Notes under the pieces: model-generated
Told to the model about the DNA's origin: nothing
Database searches by the model: none
The model's input: the letters and a program-made list of their open reading frames with translations, nothing else
Shown here: piece by piece, positions 42,346-55,226 of the stretch
Layout: each line of letters starts with the position of its first letter
How positions within the stretch are numbered: position 1 is the first letter of the stretch
Source: Curtobacterium sp. MCBA15_009
GTDB lineage: Bacteria; Actinomycetota; Actinomycetes; Actinomycetales; Microbacteriaceae
DNA length: 64,000 bases
Assembly (NCBI RefSeq): GCF_001864895.1
Contig: NZ_MJGO01000039.1
Coordinates: forward strand, 187,567-251,566
Direction of reading: 5' to 3'
Made by a program: the position numbers and the translations under genes

Positions 42346-42972
42346 TCAGTTGCCGTCGAGGCGACCGCCGGACTCCGTCAGGTAGCAGTTGGCGCAGAGC
42401 GACTCGTAGGCGACGTCGACGCCGTCGATCGCGACCTGCGAGCCGTCGAAGACGAAGCGGCTGTCGACGGTCCGCGCGTTGAAGACCGCCTTGCGGCCGC
42501 AGCGACAGATGGTCTTGAGCTCCTCGAGGGAGTGCGCGACCTCGAGCAGACGGGCGCTGCCGGGGAAGGCCTCGGTGCGGAAGTCGGTGCGGATGCCGTA
42601 GGTGATGACCGGGACCTCGTCGAGGACGGCGATCCGCAGCAGGTCGTCGACCTGGCGCGGGGTGAGGAACTGCGCCTCGTCGACGAGCACGCAGCTGACC
42701 GGCCGGACCATGCCGTCGAGCCGGTCGGACCCGGGGTCGGTCGCCCCGGCCGTCGTCACCGCGTCGCGCACGTCGGCGTCGGGGGCGAACACGAGGTCGA
42801 CGGTGCGGGTCACGCCGAGTCGCGAGACGATCTCACGGTCACCCTTCGTGTCGACGGCGGGCTTCGCCAGCAGTACCCGGTGGCCGCGCTCCTCGTAGTT
42901 GTAGGCGGCCTGCAGGAGCCCGGTGCTCTTGCCGCTGTTCATCGCGCCGTAGCGGAAGTAGAGCTTCGCCAC
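42346..42972 (-). CDS. tdk: Thymidine kinase
   Basis: 208 aa, GTG start giving VAKLYFRYGAMNSGKST; start overlaps the upstream stop by one base. P-loop GAMNSGKSTG (about 9-18), DEAQFLTPRQVDDL (about 98), the lasso and zinc cysteines (CRCGRKA and CANCYL). It salvages thymidine to dTMP. It is last in the transcript of the two-component cluster, an unusual company. Confidence 0.96.
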   Translation of the reverse strand: MAKLYFRYGAMNSGKSTGLLQAAYNYEERGHRVLLAKPAVDTKGDREIVSRLGVTRTVDLVFAPDADVRDAVTTAGATDPGSDRLDGMVRPVSCVLVDEAQFLTPRQVDDLLRIAVLDEVPVITYGIRTDFRTEAFPGSARLLEVAHSLEELKTICRCGRKAVFNARTVDSRFVFDGSQVAIDGVDVAYESLCANCYLTESGGRLDGN

Positions 42973-43673
42973 TACGCGAGGAACCCGTCCTCGGCGGCGC
43001 GACGGATGAGGTCGGACTTCTTCGACGCGGGCCGACCGACCTTGCTGTACTTCTCGCGCACGCGGCGCAGGTAGGTCTTCGCGGTCTCGTACTGCACGTT
43101 CATCTGCGCGGCGACCTCGTTCGTGGAGTGGCCGGAGACGTACAGGCGCAGCGCCTCTTCCTCGCCGGCGCTGAGCTTCGGGCGCTGGTGCGCCTGCGCG
43201 CCCGTCGGCAGCGGACGCCACTCGCGCGGCTGCGGGGTCTCGCGGGCGACGCCCATGATCTCGCGGGCGACGTCCATGACCTCGCGCATCGGCAGGGACT
43301 TCGACAGGAACGCCGCGGCGCCTGCGGCGAGGGCACGGTCGCGGGACTCGCGGCTGTCGACGCTCGAGAGCACGATCACCTTCGCACCGGCGGCGCGGCA
43401 GGTACGCACGCGGGCCTCGATCGAGACCGGCTCCTTCAGCTGGAAGTCGAGGAACACCAGGTCGGTCGGGAAGCTGTCGCTGTGGACCATCTCGAGCCAG
43501 GTGTGCGCGGTCAGGGCCAGGTCGAAGTCGAACGCGTTCACCGCGATCCAGCTGGACAGGCTGTCGAGCAGCACCTCGTGGTCGTCGAGGATGGCCAACC
43601 GCACGCGTCGTGCTCCCGGGTTCGGCAGGGACGGCAGACCTTCCGAGAGCCGGTTCGGGTCAGTGCTGGTCAT
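42972..43673 (-). CDS. LuxR-type response regulator
   Basis: 233 aa. Receiver domain with LAILDDHEVLL, Asp76 in LVFLDFQLKE and Lys in FLSKSLPMRE; C-terminal HTH region LSAGEEEALRLYVSGHS, TNEVAAQMNVQYETAKTYL with an extension RRVREKYSKVGRPASKKS. The long basic recognition part is unusual for NarL proteins but common in actinobacterial versions. Overlaps the upstream membrane protein by 14 bp, so translationally linked. Confidence 0.93.
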   Translation of the reverse strand: MTSTDPNRLSEGLPSLPNPGARRVRLAILDDHEVLLDSLSSWIAVNAFDFDLALTAHTWLEMVHSDSFPTDLVFLDFQLKEPVSIEARVRTCRAAGAKVIVLSSVDSRESRDRALAAGAAAFLSKSLPMREVMDVAREIMGVARETPQPREWRPLPTGAQAHQRPKLSAGEEEALRLYVSGHSTNEVAAQMNVQYETAKTYLRRVREKYSKVGRPASKKSDLIRRAAEDGFLA

Positions 43674-44835
43674 AGGAGAACCTTAGTGCGAGGGCGGAGG
43701 GGCGGACCGCGACGTCGAGGTCGGGGAACGTCACGCGGAGGACGGCGAGGTAGGGGTCGAAGGTGCGGTGGATGCCGACGTCGGAGTCGTCCACGGCGAG
43801 GTCGAGCGTGAGGACGGCCCGGTCGGCGGAGGCGTCGGTCGTGTGCCCGGTCGCCTCGTCCGCCCGGCGGACCGTCGCGTGGAACCCGGCCGGGTCGACG
43901 GTCCTCGCCTGCAGTGCGGCCCGGACGAAGGTCCGGACGACGGATCGCTGGTCGGCGTCGAGGCGTGCGATCAGCCCGTCCGGGTCGTCGACCGTCGGTG
44001 TCTCGCCGCCGTCGGTGCGGACGGCCTGCTCGAACCAGGTGCGGTCGGCGTCCGCCACCATGGACCGGCGGATGCCGTCCGCGATGCGGCGGGCCCGTGC
44101 ACGGTCGGTGTCGGTGATCGTGTCGCGCGTGCGGAGCTCGGCGAAGAACGGCGCGACGTCACGCGCCAGGATCGTCGAGCGGTCCTGCTGCACGCTCGCG
44201 GCGATGCCGTCACGCTCGGCGCGCTCCACCGAGTACGACCCGGCCCGGATCTGCACCCGCTCGGCGAGCCCGGCGAAGGTCCACGCGAACACCGCGGCGG
44301 CGGCCGTCAGCACGAGCGTCGGCGCCGCGGCCAGGTAGCCCGCCACCACGACGGGCACCTGGTTCGGGAACACGGCGGCCCCCGCGCCCCAGGTGACCGC
44401 GTTGACGGCGGCGAGCACGAGCCCGCCGACGGTCAGGTCGGTCCACGGGCGGTACGGCGCGACCATGACGATCCCGGTCGCGGTGATGAGGGACATGAAG
44501 TCGTTCAGGGCGCTCTCGTCCGGCCCCCACTGGGCGGCGACGCTCGCGACCGAGGCGGCCGCGAGCAGGCCGACGTGCGCGACGAACGCCGAGCGCGGGA
44601 ACGGCGCCCGGAACGGACTCGACGCCGCGAACACCACGCCGGCGGACGCCGCGACCAGGATGACGGTGAGCGCGCTCAACGTCGGGCTGCCGACCACGTC
44701 ACGGTCGAAGAGCGACACGAGCAACGCCCAGAGCACGCTCGCGGCCCCGATGACGATCGCCAGCGGCCGCGACCCCATCGCGCCGAGCGGGTCGTACTGC
44801 TGCGCCGTCCGCCTGGCGCCGGACACGGGCCTCAC
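43660..44835 (-). CDS. Kinase-like membrane protein (possible pseudokinase)
   Basis: 391 aa, GTG start overlapping the sensor kinase stop (GTGA). The first about 190 residues contain five or six membrane helices like its neighbour. The cytoplasmic half has the shape of a histidine kinase dimerisation helix pair (residues about 210-290) and a beta-rich end (LTLDLAVDDSDVG, YLAVLRVTFPDLDVAV), but I find no phospho-acceptor His in an H-D/E context and no N, G1 or G2 boxes. It sits between a true sensor kinase and a response regulator, and may be an inactive partner that modulates them. Confidence 0.7.
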   Translation of the reverse strand: MRPVSGARRTAQQYDPLGAMGSRPLAIVIGAASVLWALLVSLFDRDVVGSPTLSALTVILVAASAGVVFAASSPFRAPFPRSAFVAHVGLLAAASVASVAAQWGPDESALNDFMSLITATGIVMVAPYRPWTDLTVGGLVLAAVNAVTWGAGAAVFPNQVPVVVAGYLAAAPTLVLTAAAAVFAWTFAGLAERVQIRAGSYSVERAERDGIAASVQQDRSTILARDVAPFFAELRTRDTITDTDRARARRIADGIRRSMVADADRTWFEQAVRTDGGETPTVDDPDGLIARLDADQRSVVRTFVRAALQARTVDPAGFHATVRRADEATGHTTDASADRAVLTLDLAVDDSDVGIHRTFDPYLAVLRVTFPDLDVAVRPSALALRFSYDQH

Positions 44836-46055
44836 CCGCGCCGCCCGGAGTCGTCGTCGCCGGACACCGGCACCGCGATCGCGCCGGTGGCGGGCGCGTA
44901 GGGCACGGACATCATCACGCTCGTCCCCGAGCCGGGCGACGACCACACCTGGACGTCACCGCCGACGCGACCGATGCGTTCGCGCACCGAACCGCGGAGT
45001 CCCATCCGGTCGGTACCGGTCTCCTGCTCGTCGAAGCCCCGGCCGTCGTCGACGACCATCACCGTGCACGAGGCACTGTCGTCGAAGACACTGACCTCGG
45101 CGGCGTCGGTGCCGGCGTGCTTCTGCACGTTCGCCAGGCACTGGCCGACGGCACGGACCACGGCGGTGAGTGCCCGCTCGTCGAGCCCGTCGAGCGCGGA
45201 CGGGTCGCCGGAGACGGTGACGTCGAGGCCGCTCGCCCGGTGCTCGTCGAGCATCCGCTCGAAGGCGTCCGAGGCGGCACCCGGCCGCGGACCGGTCTGC
45301 GGCGCGAGCCACTCCTTGCCGGTGAGCACGGCGAGGTCGGCGTCGACCGTCGCGGCGAGCTGGCGGTCGATGGGGCCGTCCGGGGCCAGGGCGATCGCCC
45401 CGAGGTGGTTCAGCACGGTGTCGTGCAGGATCGCGGACGCCTCGGCCTCGACCCCCGCGCGGTACGCCGACACGTGTTCCTCGCGCGCGGAGCGCAGGAG
45501 TTCCGGCTGCACCCGTTCGGACCGCCCGGTCGAGCGGCTGGTGACGAGCACGAGCGCGACGACGAAGACCACCGTGACCCAGGCCAGCACGAGGGGTCGG
45601 GCGGGACCACCGGTCTGCAGGACCGCGACCGCCGAGGCCGCACGACCGACGACGAAGCCCGCCACCGACCAGAGCGCGACACGCCCCGGGACCGCACCGG
45701 CCCCGCCGACGAGGATGAGCGGGATCACCGAGAGCGACAGCAGGTAGGACGCCACCCAGCCGGTCGGGACCTCACGCGAGACGACGAGCGCGAACCACCA
45801 GGCGCACACCCCGCCGACGGCCAGGAACGCGACCGCCGACCGCCACGTGCCGAACTGCACGTGCACCGCGACCATGCCGAGCATCGGGACGAGTGCGAGC
45901 ACCGCCCCCGCGATCCGGATGTCCGGCTCGGCCACCCGGTAGAGCACGAGCGCCAGCGCCGCGGCGACGATCGACCCGATGGCCGCCGCGTGGAAGGCGC
46001 GCACCGTCGACCACGCGTTCACTCGCGGAGCGAGGTGCGTGGGGATGCCGAGCAC
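44832..46055 (-). CDS. Membrane sensor histidine kinase
   Basis: 407 aa from the GTG with GGAAGGA seven bases upstream; an upstream GTG at 46094 is possible. About six membrane helices (20-190), phospho-acceptor His near 210 in ASAILHDTVLNHLG, then ATPase domain with LANVQKHAG (N box), VVDDGRGFDEQ (G1) and RMGLRGSVRERI (G2). Last part Pro/Asp-rich. It is first in the leftward cluster with the pseudokinase-like protein, regulator and tdk. Confidence 0.9.
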   Translation of the reverse strand: MLGIPTHLAPRVNAWSTVRAFHAAAIGSIVAAALALVLYRVAEPDIRIAGAVLALVPMLGMVAVHVQFGTWRSAVAFLAVGGVCAWWFALVVSREVPTGWVASYLLSLSVIPLILVGGAGAVPGRVALWSVAGFVVGRAASAVAVLQTGGPARPLVLAWVTVVFVVALVLVTSRSTGRSERVQPELLRSAREEHVSAYRAGVEAEASAILHDTVLNHLGAIALAPDGPIDRQLAATVDADLAVLTGKEWLAPQTGPRPGAASDAFERMLDEHRASGLDVTVSGDPSALDGLDERALTAVVRAVGQCLANVQKHAGTDAAEVSVFDDSASCTVMVVDDGRGFDEQETGTDRMGLRGSVRERIGRVGGDVQVWSSPGSGTSVMMSVPYAPATGAIAVPVSGDDDSGRRG

Positions 46056-46210
46056 GAGGGAGTCCTTCCGGGCGGCGACGGGAACGCCGACCACGATCCA
46101 ACCACCGGGACGGTGACCGTGTACCCCGAATCGGGATCGGTCCGGTGGCCAGGTCGATGATACCGGCACCTCGCGGGTCCCTGCTGTCCCCCGAAGGCGG
46201 ACCGGTGCGA

Positions 46211-47317
46211 TCAGAACAGCGTCTGTGCCGCCACCGGGCGGAGGAGCCGGCGGTCGAAGCCCGGATCGGCACGCTTCAGGGGCGACACGGCCGGGATCGA
46301 CTGCTCCTGCGGCAACGTCCGCGGTTCCGAGAACCCCATCGACCCCGTCGCCGGGTCGACCCGGCCGAGGCCGACGCCGTGCGCGGCCAGGATCGGGCGG
46401 ATGCGCTCGGACAACCACCGCCGGTACTCCTTCGGCGCGTACGTGTTGTCGAGGTACATCGCCCGGTACCGCTGCGCCAGGTCGGGTCGCTCCCGGCCCA
46501 GCCACTCGAACCACCACGGCTTCACGCCCGGGCGCAGGTGCAGCGCCGAGTACGCGATGCTCGTCGCCCCGGCGGCCGCGGCCCGACCGACCGCGTCGTC
46601 GAGGTGCGCCTTCGTGTCCGTGATGTACGGCAGCACGGGCATGAGGAAGACGGCGCAGTCGAGCCCGGCGTCGCGGACGGCCCGCACGGTCGCGAGCCGC
46701 GCCGAGGTCGTCGGGGTCCCGGACTCGACCGACTGCTGCAGGTCGTCGTCGTACACCGCGATCGACATCGCCAGGTCGACCGGCACCACCTTCGCCGCCT
46801 CGACCAGGAGCGGCAGGTCACGGCGGAGCAGCGTGCCCTTGGTGAGGATGCTGAACGGCGTCCGTGACGCCGCCAGCGCCTCGATCACCCCGGGCATCAG
46901 GCGGTAGCGGCCCTCGGCGCGCTGGTAGGGGTCGGTGTTCGTGCCGAGGGCGACCGGGTGGCGGTCCCAGGTGGGCTTGGTGAGCTCCCGGTGCAGCACG
47001 TCGGCCACGTTCGTCTTCACGACGATCTGCTGGTCGAAGTCCGCTCCCCCGTCGAACTCGAGGTACGTGTGCGTCGGACGGGCGAAGCAGTACACGCACG
47101 CGTGGCTGCACCCGCGGTACGGGTTGATCGTCCACCCGTACGTCCCCGACCCGTCGGCGCTCGGCACCCGGTTGAGCGCGCTCTTCGCCAGGACCTCGTG
47201 GAAGGTGACCCCGGCGAACTCCGGCGTCGTCACGCTCCGCACGAACCCGCTGTTCGACTCCATGCCCGGGAGCGCGTCGTCCTGTGCCGCGTCGATCGCC
47301 TGTCCACTCCACCGCAT
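46211..47317 (-). CDS. Rv2578c-type radical SAM protein
   Basis: 368 aa from the ATG of MRWSGQAIDAAQDDALPGM, the usual start of this family. Radical SAM cluster C-x3-C-x2-C in RGCSHACVYC (about 70-77). Further ALGTNTDPYQRAEGRYRLM and PFSILTKGTLLRRD. These proteins resemble SplB-like enzymes (spore photoproduct lyase relatives), though actual substrate is unknown. Length is typical. Confidence 0.9.
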   Translation of the reverse strand: MRWSGQAIDAAQDDALPGMESNSGFVRSVTTPEFAGVTFHEVLAKSALNRVPSADGSGTYGWTINPYRGCSHACVYCFARPTHTYLEFDGGADFDQQIVVKTNVADVLHRELTKPTWDRHPVALGTNTDPYQRAEGRYRLMPGVIEALAASRTPFSILTKGTLLRRDLPLLVEAAKVVPVDLAMSIAVYDDDLQQSVESGTPTTSARLATVRAVRDAGLDCAVFLMPVLPYITDTKAHLDDAVGRAAAAGATSIAYSALHLRPGVKPWWFEWLGRERPDLAQRYRAMYLDNTYAPKEYRRWLSERIRPILAAHGVGLGRVDPATGSMGFSEPRTLPQEQSIPAVSPLKRADPGFDRRLLRPVAAQTLF

Positions 47318-47375
47318 GCCGACATTCGAACACATGTTCGAACCAGCCGCAAGCCGTGCCCGGTCGTGGCGGCCG

Positions 47376-48863
47376 TCAGTGGTGCAGGCCGAGCACCTTC
47401 GCCGTGCGCTCGAGCGTGGCGTCCGCCAGGGCAGCGTCGTCGCCGAGGTCCTGCCCGTAGGTGGGGACCATCGTGCGGACGTCGTCCTGCCAGCCGTCCC
47501 AGCGGTCCGGGAAGCACCGGCGCAGCAGGCCGAGCATGATCGGCACCGCCGTCGACGCCCCGGGCGACGCTCCGAGCAGCCCGGCGATCGACCCGTCGGC
47601 CGAGGTGATGACCTCGGTCCCGAACTGCAGCACGCCGCCCTTGTCCTTGTCCGGCTTGATCACCTGGACGCGCTGCCCGGCGGTGATGCGGTGCCAGTTC
47701 TCCGGCTCGGCGTTCGGCATGAAGTCGCGCAGGGCGTCGAACTTCGTCTTCCGCGACGCCAGCAGCTGGCCGATCAGGTACCGGACCAGGTCGAAGTTCG
47801 AGAACGCCACGCTGAGCATCGGCCGCAGGTTGTGCGGACGGACCGAGCGGACCAGGTCGAGCAGGGAGCCCTGCTTGAGGAACTTCGGGCTGAAGCCCGC
47901 GTACGGCCCGAACATCAGCGACGCCGTGCCGTCGACGATGCGGGTGTCGAGGTGCGGCACGGACATCGGCGGTGCGCCGACGCTGGCCTTGCCGTAGACC
48001 TTGGCCGCGTGCTTCTGCACGACCTCGGGGTCGTCGGTGCGCAGGAACTCACCGGACACCGGGAAGCCGCCGTAGCCCCGGATCTCCGGGATGCCGGACT
48101 TCTGCAGCAGGTGCAGCGCACCGCCCCCAGCGCCGACGAAGACGAACTTCGCGGCGATGCGCTGGGTCGATCGGCCGATCTCGTTGCGGACGTCGACGAC
48201 CCAGCCCTCGCTGACCGTCGAGCGGGAGAGCTTCGTGACCTGGTGCGACGGCTCGAACTCGACCCCGTCGACCTCGAGCTGGTCGAACAGCTGGCGGGTC
48301 AGCGAGCCGAAGTCGACGTCGGACCCCGCGGCGGAGTAGGTCGCCGCGATCGGCTGGTCCTTCTTGCGCCCGGGGATGAGCGCGGGCGCCCACTTGCGGA
48401 TCTGCGCCGGGTCGTCCGAGAACTCGATCCCCGCGAAGAGCGGGTGGCCCTGCATCGCCTCGTACCGCTTGCGCATGTACTCGACGTTCTCCGCGCCCCA
48501 CACGAACGAGATGTGCGGCGTCGGGTTGATGAAGTCGGAGGGGTTCGGCAGCGCGCCGGTCTCGACCAGGTGCGCCCAGAACTGCCGTGAGACCTGGAAC
48601 TGCTCGTTGACCGTGACCGCCTTGGCGATGTCGACGCGACCGTCCGGCAGCTCGGGCGTGTAGTTCAGCTCGCACAGGGCGGAGTGCCCGGTCCCGGCGT
48701 TGTTCCACGGGTTCGAGGACTCCTGCGCCACGCTGCCGAGCCGCTCGTACACCCGGATCTTCCACGACGGCTCGAGCCGGTGGATGATCGCGCCGAGCGT
48801 GGCGCTCATGATGCCTCCGCCGATGAGGACGACGTCGATGGGGTCCACCTGCTTCACTGCCAC
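47376..48863 (-). CDS. mqo: Malate:quinone oxidoreductase
   Basis: 495 aa, GTG start. FAD-binding Rossmann motif VVLIGGGIMSATLGAII (about 12-28), NNAGTGHSALCELNYTP (about 56), FVFVGAGGGALHLLQKSGI and C-terminal GASPGASTAVPIMLGLL. It is a peripheral membrane enzyme that oxidises malate to oxaloacetate and passes electrons to menaquinone or ubiquinone in the TCA cycle. Length is normal for the family. Confidence 0.96.
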   Translation of the reverse strand: MAVKQVDPIDVVLIGGGIMSATLGAIIHRLEPSWKIRVYERLGSVAQESSNPWNNAGTGHSALCELNYTPELPDGRVDIAKAVTVNEQFQVSRQFWAHLVETGALPNPSDFINPTPHISFVWGAENVEYMRKRYEAMQGHPLFAGIEFSDDPAQIRKWAPALIPGRKKDQPIAATYSAAGSDVDFGSLTRQLFDQLEVDGVEFEPSHQVTKLSRSTVSEGWVVDVRNEIGRSTQRIAAKFVFVGAGGGALHLLQKSGIPEIRGYGGFPVSGEFLRTDDPEVVQKHAAKVYGKASVGAPPMSVPHLDTRIVDGTASLMFGPYAGFSPKFLKQGSLLDLVRSVRPHNLRPMLSVAFSNFDLVRYLIGQLLASRKTKFDALRDFMPNAEPENWHRITAGQRVQVIKPDKDKGGVLQFGTEVITSADGSIAGLLGASPGASTAVPIMLGLLRRCFPDRWDGWQDDVRTMVPTYGQDLGDDAALADATLERTAKVLGLHH

Positions 48864-49141
48864 GCGTCGATCCTACCGGCGCGCGCCGACAGGCCGATCA
48901 GCGCGACAAGCCGGTCACCGCGACAGGAGGATCAGCTCGGCTGGCCGGTCAGCTCGGCTGGCCGGGACGCCGTGGCCGCTCGGGAGGCCCGGCGCGCGTC
49001 CGGCGGACCGGTGACCCGCCGCCGGGCCGCCAGGACCGCTGCCGGTGCCGGGCGGGCAGGGACGGTCGCCTCGCGCTCGCCCTCGCCCTCGCCCCTGTTT
49101 TCGCCGCCGAGCGCGCGCGGCGCGCCACGCGGCTGCGCCTC

Positions 49142-49172
49142 CGCCTGCGCCTGCGCCTGCGCCTGCGCCTGC
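49142..49172. repeat. CTGCGC hexamer run, five copies
   Basis: Pure tandem hexamers in the spacer between mqo and asd. Length is divisible by three but no gene is supported across it. Candidate variable-number repeat for strain comparison. Confidence 0.8.
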
Positions 49173-49220
49173 GAACGGAGCGTGCCGCGGCGCCAGCCCC
49201 GACCGGCCCCCGTACGACGC

Positions 49221-49252
49221 GAGGCCCGCCCCGCTGACGCGGGACGGGCCTC
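49221..49252 (-). terminator. Terminator hairpin after asd
   Basis: GAGGCCCGCCCCGC pairs with GCGGGACGGGCCTC (one C/A mismatch) around TGAC, 16 bp past the asd stop. Ends the lysC-asd transcript. Confidence 0.75.
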
Positions 49253-49267
49253 CAGGCCGGGCTGCTG

Positions 49268-51629
<2,362 letters not shown>

Positions 51630-51652
51630 TGGCTGGTACTCCCGGGGACGAC

Positions 51653-51676
51653 GACACCGCGAGGTCTCGCGGTGTC
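51653..51676 (-). promoter_or_regulatory. Hairpin in lysC leader
   Basis: GACACCGCGA pairs perfectly with TCGCGGTGTC around GGTC, ending 24 bases before the lysC start. A TAGCAT -10-like element lies just upstream (51680-51685), so the hairpin would form the very 5' end of the lysC-asd mRNA. It may stabilise the message or end recR readthrough. Confidence 0.6.
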
Positions 51677-51745
51677 CCAATGCTAGAGGGTGATCCGGGG
51701 ATGTTGCGTGCGGGACGCCCCTGACGCAACGATCCTGCGCGGCGG

Positions 51746-52344
51746 TCAGCCGCCGACCACGCGCCGTCCCTCGAACGCACGGCCGAGCGTGACCTCGTCG
51801 GCGTACTCCAGGTCGCCGCCGACGGGCAGGCCCGAGGCCAGACGCGTCGTCCGGATGCCCATCGGCACGAGCAGGCGACTGAGGTACGTCGCCGTCGCCT
51901 CGCCCTCGAGGTTCGGGTCGGTGGCGATGATGACCTCGTCGACGGTGCCGTCGGCCAGCCGGGTCATGAGCTGCTGGATGCGCAGGTCGTCGGGACCGAT
52001 GCCGTCGATCGGACTGATCGCGCCGCCGAGCACGTGGTACAGCCCGCGGAACTCGCGGGTGCGCTCGATCGCCGCGACGTCCTTGGCCTCCTCGACCACG
52101 CAGATCACCGCGGGCGAGCGCCGGGGATCGCGGCAGATGCTGCACTGCACGTTCTCGGTGACGTTGCCGCAGATCTCGCAGAAGCGGACCCGCTGCTTGA
52201 CGTCCGCCAGCAGCTCGGACAGCCGCGTCGGGTCGAAGGACTCGGTCTGCAGGATGTGGAACGCGATGCGCTGCGCCGACTTCGGACCGATGCCGGGCAG
52301 GCGGCCGAACTCGTCGATGAGGTCCTGGACGATGCCGTCGTACA

Positions 52345-52345
<1 letters not shown>
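51746..52345 (-). CDS. recR: Recombination mediator RecR
   Basis: 199 aa. Helix-hairpin-helix at the N-terminus ([19 protein letters not shown], about 13-31), C4 zinc finger [16 protein letters not shown] (about 57-72) and Toprim domain ([14 protein letters not shown]). Works in gap repair with RecF and RecO. Start overlaps dnaX stop (TGATG), the conserved dnaX-recR pair. Confidence 0.96.
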
Positions 52346-55071
<2,726 letters not shown>

Positions 55072-55170
55072 GCAGCAAGGGTAGCCGGGACGGCCGACAC
55101 CCGCGTGCCCGTCCACAGGTCGGTGCGGTGCTCCCGGACCACCTCGTCGAGGCGCGTCGCACGCCGGGGA

Positions 55171-55218
55171 CGCACCGCGCCTCCCGTCCGTGCGGAGACG
55201 GGCGGGAGGCGCGGTGCG
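55171..55218. terminator. Hairpin between dnaX and surface protein gene
   Basis: A 16-bp perfect inverted repeat (CGCACCGCGCCTCCCG and its complement) with an inner CCGTC/GACGG stem, 9 bp past the surface-protein stop. Shares the CGCGCCTCCCG core with the 42149-42192 hairpin. The strand of action is likely minus. Confidence 0.7.
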
Positions 55219-55226
55219 GACGGGGC

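Larger units (their letters stand above)
48864..49267. other. Low-complexity intergenic region between mqo and asd
   Basis: 404 bp without a supported gene. It has tandem GGTCAGCTCGGCTGGCCGG-like units (48930-48970), CTCGCC repeats (about 49075-49095), a perfect run of five (CTGCGC) hexamers at 49142-49172, and the hairpin at 49221-49252. Such spacers are probably prone to slippage. Confidence 0.7.

Noticed and set aside
51630..51745. lysC leader considered as a lysine riboswitch
   Set aside because: Only a short hairpin and about 115 bases are available, far too small for the riboswitch core.
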